From Candidatus Tepidiaquacellales bacterium UBA6667 (GTDB lineage Bacteria > Bacteroidota > Ignavibacteria > Tepidaquicellales > Tepidaquicellaceae): 10,459 nucleotides of DNA. Position 1 is the stretch's first letter. Each line of letters begins with the position of its first letter. The stretch covers positions 17,977-28,435 of the forward strand of contig DKKL01000042.1 in the NCBI GenBank assembly GCA_002455255.1, given 5' to 3'. Positions 6,001 through 10,459 of this stretch are shown here, in pieces. The notes below the pieces were generated by a model. That model searched no databases, was not told where the DNA came from, and saw nothing but the letters and a program-made list of their open reading frames with translations. The position numbers and the translations under genes were made by a program.

Positions 6001-8256
6001 TTAAATTTTATTTTTTCCTATCAAATTTAATGCACTTCCTGCTTTAAACCATTCTATTTGTTGTTCATTCATAGTGTGGTTCAGTTGAATAATATCAACA
6101 TCTGCATTTTCATTTGAATGTTTGACTCTCAAAATCAATCTTTCACCCGGTTTAAGATTTTCTACATCCAAATCAAATTTATCATCTTCTTTAATTTTTT
6201 CATAATCATTCGGATCTGCAAATGTTAATGGTAACATCCCTTGTTTCTTTAGATTTGTTTCATGTATTCTTGCAAATGATTTTACAATGATTGCTTTTCC
6301 ACCGAGATATCTCGGTTCCATTGCTGCATGTTCTCTGGAAGAACCTTCACCATAGTTATCTTCTCCTACAACTATCCAACTTATTCCTTTTGCTTTATAA
6401 TCACGTGCAACCTTTGGCACTTCATCAAAATTTCCGGTAACTATATTTTTAACATTGTTCATTTTATCATTGAAATAATTTACTGCACCTATAAACATAT
6501 TATTGGAGATATTATCCAAATGCCCTCTGAATTTTAACCATGGACCTGCCATTGAAATATGGTCAGTAGTACACTTTCCTTTGACTTTCAGTAGCAATAT
6601 CATATCTTTAAAATCTTTTGAAACATCAGGTGCGTTAAATGGAGCAAGTGCCTGTAATCTTTTACTGTTAGGGTCTATTTTAACCTGAATTTGACTTCCA
6701 TCATCTGAAGGTTTTTGAAAGCCATTTTCATCTCTTATAAATCCATTTTCAGGTAACTCATCACCAACAGGTTCTTTCAGTTTAACAAGTTCTCCGTTTT
6801 CATTTACTAATGTATCCGTCAATGGATTAAATTTTAAAGTTCCTGCAAAAGCAAATGCGGTAACTATTTCCGGAGATGCAACAAATGAATGTGTTCCGGC
6901 GTTTCCGTCATTCCTCTTTGAAAAATTTCTGTTATATGAAACAATTATTGAATTTTTTTCATTTTCTGAAATATCATTTCTTTTCCATTGACCAATACAA
7001 GGTCCGCACGCATTTGCTAAAACCATTCCTCCTGCATTTTCAAAAATTTCAAGTTGTCCGTCTCGTTCTATAGTTGCTTTCACTTGTTCAGAACCAGGAG
7101 TTATTCCGAATATTGATTTTGCTTTTAAACCCTGCTCTATTGCCTGTTGAGCAACTGATGATGCTCTTTCCATATCTTCATAAGATGAATTTGTACAGCT
7201 TCCTATCAATGCTGCTTTTAATTCTTCCGGATAATTATTTTCTGATACAGCTTCTTTGAATTTTGATATGGGCCATGCAAGGTCAGGAGTGTATGGACCG
7301 TTTATATGCGGTTCAAGTTCATCCAAATTTATTTCTATTATCTGATCATAATATTTTTCACTTCCTTCGTCAGCTATTAGATTATGTTTTACATTATTTG
7401 CAAGCATCCCGATTTCTTCTCTTTGTGTTGCTTTCAGGTAATCATACATTTTTTTATCATATGGGAAGAGAGAAGTTGTTGCTCCAATTTCTGCACCCAT
7501 ATTACATATAGTCCCTTTACCCGTGCATGAAATTGAATTTGTGCCTTCCCCAAAATATTCAATTATTGCACCAGTTCCGCCTTTCACAGTTAAAATTCCT
7601 GATAATTTGAGTATCACATCTTTTGGAGATGTCCATCCGTTCATTTTTCCGGATAGTTTTACACCAATTAATTTTGGAAACTTTAGTTCCCATGGTAAAC
7701 CTGCCATTACATCAACAGCATCGGCACCACCAACACCAATTGCTATCATTCCCAATCCACCCGCATTTGGTGTATGCGAATCTGTACCTATCATCATTCC
7801 ACCAGGAAAAGCATAGTTCTCTAATACAACCTGATGAATAATTCCGGCACCGGGTTTCCAATAGCCAATTCCATATTTACTCGAAACACTTTCAAGAAAA
7901 TCATAAACTTCTTTGTTGTCCGTCATTGCTTTGTTCAGATCATGATGAAATCCACTTTCCGCCTGAATTAAGTGGTCACAGTGAACTGTAGAAGGGACTG
8001 CTACTTTAGGAATACCAGCTGACATAAACTGCAAAAGTGCCATTTGTGCAGTCGCATCTTGCATTGCCACTCTGTCAGGAGCAAACTCTACAAAATCTTT
8101 CCCACCTTCGTAAGCCCTATTTGGTTTTTCCCAAAGATGTGCATATAAGATTTTTTCAGTTAATGTCATTGGTCTTTTTAAAACATCTTTTGCCTCAGAT
8201 ATTTTTTTATTTAATTTCTCATAAAGAGATTTTATTAAGTCTAAATCGAATACCAT
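6001..8256 (-). CDS. acn: Aconitate hydratase, single-chain mitochondrial type
   Basis: Aconitase interconverts citrate and isocitrate via cis-aconitate in the TCA cycle, using a [4Fe-4S] cluster in the cytoplasm. The 751 residues hold the catalytic domains (about 1-480), a linker, and the swivel domain (about 550-751), so this is neither a split isopropylmalate dehydratase nor the ~890-residue bacterial AcnA. Cluster ligands are Cys354 (GSCTNSSYED, 352-361), Cys417 and Cys420 (ACGPCIGQW, 416-424). Active-site motifs include PSTVHCDH (88-95), GTDSHTPNAGGLG (157-169), YNRNFSKRNDG (441-451), KCTTDHIS (561-568) and GEGSSREHAA (636-645), where Ser640 corresponds to the catalytic serine of the mitochondrial enzyme. 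It follows the thioredoxin-domain gene by 20 bases on the same strand and is probably cotranscribed with it. The ATG has no Shine-Dalgarno sequence. No defect was seen. Confidence 0.97.
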   Translation of the reverse strand: MVFDLDLIKSLYEKLNKKISEAKDVLKRPMTLTEKILYAHLWEKPNRAYEGGKDFVEFAPDRVAMQDATAQMALLQFMSAGIPKVAVPSTVHCDHLIQAESGFHHDLNKAMTDNKEVYDFLESVSSKYGIGYWKPGAGIIHQVVLENYAFPGGMMIGTDSHTPNAGGLGMIAIGVGGADAVDVMAGLPWELKFPKLIGVKLSGKMNGWTSPKDVILKLSGILTVKGGTGAIIEYFGEGTNSISCTGKGTICNMGAEIGATTSLFPYDKKMYDYLKATQREEIGMLANNVKHNLIADEGSEKYYDQIIEINLDELEPHINGPYTPDLAWPISKFKEAVSENNYPEELKAALIGSCTNSSYEDMERASSVAQQAIEQGLKAKSIFGITPGSEQVKATIERDGQLEIFENAGGMVLANACGPCIGQWKRNDISENEKNSIIVSYNRNFSKRNDGNAGTHSFVASPEIVTAFAFAGTLKFNPLTDTLVNENGELVKLKEPVGDELPENGFIRDENGFQKPSDDGSQIQVKIDPNSKRLQALAPFNAPDVSKDFKDMILLLKVKGKCTTDHISMAGPWLKFRGHLDNISNNMFIGAVNYFNDKMNNVKNIVTGNFDEVPKVARDYKAKGISWIVVGEDNYGEGSSREHAAMEPRYLGGKAIIVKSFARIHETNLKKQGMLPLTFADPNDYEKIKEDDKFDLDVENLKPGERLILRVKHSNENADVDIIQLNHTMNEQQIEWFKAGSALNLIGKNKI

Positions 8257-8276
8257 AATTTTATGATTTTAAATTT

Positions 8277-10367
8277 TTATATAATTATTTTTTTTAATTC
8301 TTCTAAATTATTTGCAGGCTTTTCACATTTGAAATCTTTGCAAATATAAACACTCGGTTTATAAAAATTAAATGAATCTTTATTAATCAATTTTGAATAT
8401 TTTTCAATTTCATCATTTGCCTTTATTGATATCTTAAATGGAATAAAACTTCTCATTATATAGTTTTTCATTTCATTGATATCAGCATCGGCACCTGTAT
8501 ATATAATTTCAGTATTTTGCTTTAAATAATTAAGCAATGCAAGTATCGAAACAGGATATGAAAATGAAGATTTGTTTAATTCATTGTAAAATAATTTTAA
8601 AGATTTCTCTGTTTTAATTTCAATTTCAGAATCCTGAGTTATCGTGTGTAACTTAATCATATTAAGAAGTTGCACGCCATTACCTGATGGTTCTGCTCCA
8701 TCATAAATTTCTTTAGTTCTGAGAATCAAACTGCTGATTTCTTCACTATCAAAAAATCCACCATTTGCATTATCACAAAACTTATCTAAAGTAATCTTGT
8801 TTAGTTCAGTTGCAAAATCTAAATAAGATATGTTAAATGTAATTTCATAAGCTTTTAAATTTGAATCAATTAAAAAAGCATAATCTTCAAGTCCTGCTTC
8901 AAATTTTTTCTCGCCATCTTTATATCTGTGATATAATTGTCCGTCTTCATAAAGCTTTGATTTTATAAATTCAAGATTTTTTAATGCAATATTTAAAAAT
9001 TCTTCAACTCCTGATACTTCATAAAGTCTTAAAAAACCTGATGTCATTATTGCATTCCATGAAGTTAAAATTTTATCATCCAGCTGAGGTTTTACTCGTG
9101 TGTTTCTAACAGTTAATAATTTATCTTTACATTCATTTATTATAGTAATTATTTCATCCGGTGATTTTTCAAATTTCTTTGAAGTTTCATATAAATCATT
9201 TGCTATATAGAGTACATTCTTATTTCTGAATACGTTATGCGGATCTGAAATTGTATTACCATTATGCAATACACCATAATAAAATATAAAAATATCAGCA
9301 TCATTCTGCCCTAATTCTTTTATTAGCTCTTCTCTCGTCCATAAATAATAATCACCTTCTTCCTTGCTTGACTTATCTCCTTTAATGGTTTCATTTTCAG
9401 CATCTTCAGCTGAATAAAATCCACCATCTTGTGATAATAAATTTTGTTTTACATATTTTGCTATTTCAAGTGCCCCATTTAAAAATAATTTATTTCCGCA
9501 AATTGAATATATATCTGAGTATGCTTTCATCACAAGCCCCTGGTCATATAACATTTTTTCAAAATGTGGAACTCTCCAAACAGTATCAACTGCATATCTG
9601 TGAATTCCACCACCTAAATGGTCAGTGATTCCACCTAAATAAATTTTTTGTAAGGTATATTTAACTATGTCAATTGCTTCATTATCTTTATATAATATTC
9701 CGTAATTAATTAGAAAATCTAATTCGACAGTTCTGGGAAATTTATTACCGCTTCCAAATCCGCCATTCTCAAAATCAAATAATTCTTTCGCCTGTTTATA
9801 ACAATTCCTTGCCGGTTCATCTGTCAGTTCCTCTTTATCTGAAGCAGAAAACTTTGTTTTATTTTCAAGGAATTTAAAAATTTCATTGCTACTCGTAATT
9901 ATTTCCTCTTTCTTGGTTTTCCAAAGTTCATTTATCTGAGTTATAACATCTTCAAAACCTGCTCTGCCATATTTTGCTTTTGGAGGGATGTATGTTCCGC
10001 CATAAAATGGTTTTAGATCCGGAGTAAGAAATATACTCATTGGCCATCCCCCTGATCCTGTCATTGATTGCAGAGCTAGCATATAAATTCTGTCAATATC
10101 CGGACGTTCTTCCCTGTCAACTTTAATATTTACAAAATATTCATTCATTAGCTTAGCAATATCCGGATTTTCAAAAACTTCTCTTTCCATTACATGACAC
10201 CAATAACAAGTTGAATACCCAATAGATAAAAATATAGGTTTATTTTCTTCTTTAGATTTTTTTAATGCATCGCTATTCCATGAATACCAATTCACAGGAT
10301 TATATGCGTGTTGCAATAGATAAGGACTTTTTTCTTTTATTAATTCGTTTGGTGGGAAGTTTGACAT
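8277..10367 (-). CDS. Thioredoxin-domain (DUF255) protein of the YyaL/SPATA20 family
   Basis: The 696 residues match the typical length of this widespread but poorly understood family. The N-terminal thioredoxin-like domain (about 1-165) contains EKSPYLLQHAYNPVNWYSW (12-30) and the redox-type motif CYWCHVM (Cys54, Cys57), then VDREERPDID (83-92) and GGWPMSIFLTPD (106-117). The rest resembles an (alpha/alpha)6 glycosidase-like barrel, with GGGIHRYAVD (252-261), VPHFEKMLYDQ (266-276), DGGFYSAEDAE (314-324), DDKILTSWNA (430-439), LEDYAFLID (493-501) and DGAEPSGNG (556-564). A CKDFKCEKP tail (676-684) carries two cysteines usual for the family. No signal peptide is seen, so it is likely cytoplasmic. 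No reaction is established; a redox or carbohydrate role is only suggested by fold. The ATG at 10367 gives the canonical N-terminus. It is the first gene of a likely two-gene unit with acn. Confidence 0.93.
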   Translation of the reverse strand: MSNFPPNELIKEKSPYLLQHAYNPVNWYSWNSDALKKSKEENKPIFLSIGYSTCYWCHVMEREVFENPDIAKLMNEYFVNIKVDREERPDIDRIYMLALQSMTGSGGWPMSIFLTPDLKPFYGGTYIPPKAKYGRAGFEDVITQINELWKTKKEEIITSSNEIFKFLENKTKFSASDKEELTDEPARNCYKQAKELFDFENGGFGSGNKFPRTVELDFLINYGILYKDNEAIDIVKYTLQKIYLGGITDHLGGGIHRYAVDTVWRVPHFEKMLYDQGLVMKAYSDIYSICGNKLFLNGALEIAKYVKQNLLSQDGGFYSAEDAENETIKGDKSSKEEGDYYLWTREELIKELGQNDADIFIFYYGVLHNGNTISDPHNVFRNKNVLYIANDLYETSKKFEKSPDEIITIINECKDKLLTVRNTRVKPQLDDKILTSWNAIMTSGFLRLYEVSGVEEFLNIALKNLEFIKSKLYEDGQLYHRYKDGEKKFEAGLEDYAFLIDSNLKAYEITFNISYLDFATELNKITLDKFCDNANGGFFDSEEISSLILRTKEIYDGAEPSGNGVQLLNMIKLHTITQDSEIEIKTEKSLKLFYNELNKSSFSYPVSILALLNYLKQNTEIIYTGADADINEMKNYIMRSFIPFKISIKANDEIEKYSKLINKDSFNFYKPSVYICKDFKCEKPANNLEELKKIII

Positions 10368-10393
10368 AGAACTTGAATTTACAAATTCTACAA

Positions 10394-10399
10394 ATTATA
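10394..10399 (-). promoter_or_regulatory. Possible -10 element of the DUF255-acn transcript
   Basis: Read on the minus strand this is TATAAT, 26 bases before the start codon at 10367. No good -35 lies at 16-18 bases: the hexamer at 17-base spacing is AATATC. That position falls inside a 10-base tandem repeat (10405-10424), which could bind an activator instead. The AT-richness makes a chance match quite possible. Confidence 0.3.
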
Positions 10400-10404
10400 T
10401 AAAA

Positions 10405-10424
10405 TGGATATTTTTGGATATTTT
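10405..10424. repeat. Perfect 10-bp tandem repeat upstream of the DUF255 gene
   Basis: TGGATATTTT occurs twice, directly adjacent (10405-10414 and 10415-10424), with no mismatch. It lies 38-57 bases upstream of the DUF255 start codon and covers the -35 zone of the possible promoter. One-helical-turn spacing of two identical half-sites is typical of a regulator binding on one DNA face, but a replication-slippage duplication is equally possible. The remaining bases to the window end (10425-10459) show no feature I can name. Confidence 0.45.
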
Positions 10425-10459
10425 ATAGAATTAAACCACATCCGTCCAAAACGATGCAA

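Noticed and set aside
7523..7816. Proline-rich 97-codon open frame on the plus strand inside acn
   Set aside because: It is the reverse strand of the conserved aconitase core (GTDSHTPNAGG region), whose glycine codons read as proline codons on the other strand. It has no independent support.
1..10459. Signs of a defence, phage, toxin or transposon island
   Set aside because: All seven genes are metabolic, envelope or conserved housekeeping families. No integrase, transposase, terminal inverted repeats, target duplications, tRNA edge or spaced repeat array was seen.

Overview
The window is AT-rich chromosomal DNA (roughly one third G+C by eye) carrying seven protein genes. No RNA gene, insertion sequence, phage gene or CRISPR array is visible. 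Several features point to the Bacteroidota/Ignavibacteriota side of the FCB group: a PorV/PorQ-type outer-membrane protein, a single-chain mitochondrial-type aconitase, AT-rich leaders with no Shine-Dalgarno sequence before any gene, and the low G+C. This placement is an inference; no marker gene settles it.

Left part, plus strand (1-3746): the 3' end of a PrcB-like gene is followed after 19 bases by cphB (cyanophycinase, probable TTG start). cphB overlaps cphA (cyanophycin synthetase) by four bases (ATGA). Converging on them from the minus strand, with only 2 bases between the stop codons, is an isoaspartyl peptidase/asparaginase gene (3749-4684). Together these three genes encode the full cyanophycin cycle. 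CphA polymerises Asp and Arg into the nitrogen reserve polymer, CphB cuts the polymer to beta-Asp-Arg dipeptides, and the Ntn-hydrolase can split those dipeptides to free Asp and Arg. All three proteins lack signal peptides, so the cycle would run in the cytoplasm.

Middle (4685-6000, minus strand): a PorV/PorQ-family beta-barrel gene with a clear signal peptide stands alone between two intergenic regions. A strong, nearly symmetrical hairpin terminator at 4734-4760 ends its transcript and separates it from the isoaspartyl peptidase gene.

Right part (6001-10367, minus strand): a DUF255/thioredoxin-domain protein gene (YyaL/SPATA20 family) is followed after 20 bases by acn (aconitase), probably in one transcript. 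The likely promoter region lies at the right edge and contains a perfect 10-base tandem repeat.

The main point of interest is the compact cyanophycin synthesis-and-recycling locus in what looks like a non-photosynthetic FCB-group bacterium. The individual enzyme families are known. I see no gene here of a wholly unknown kind.
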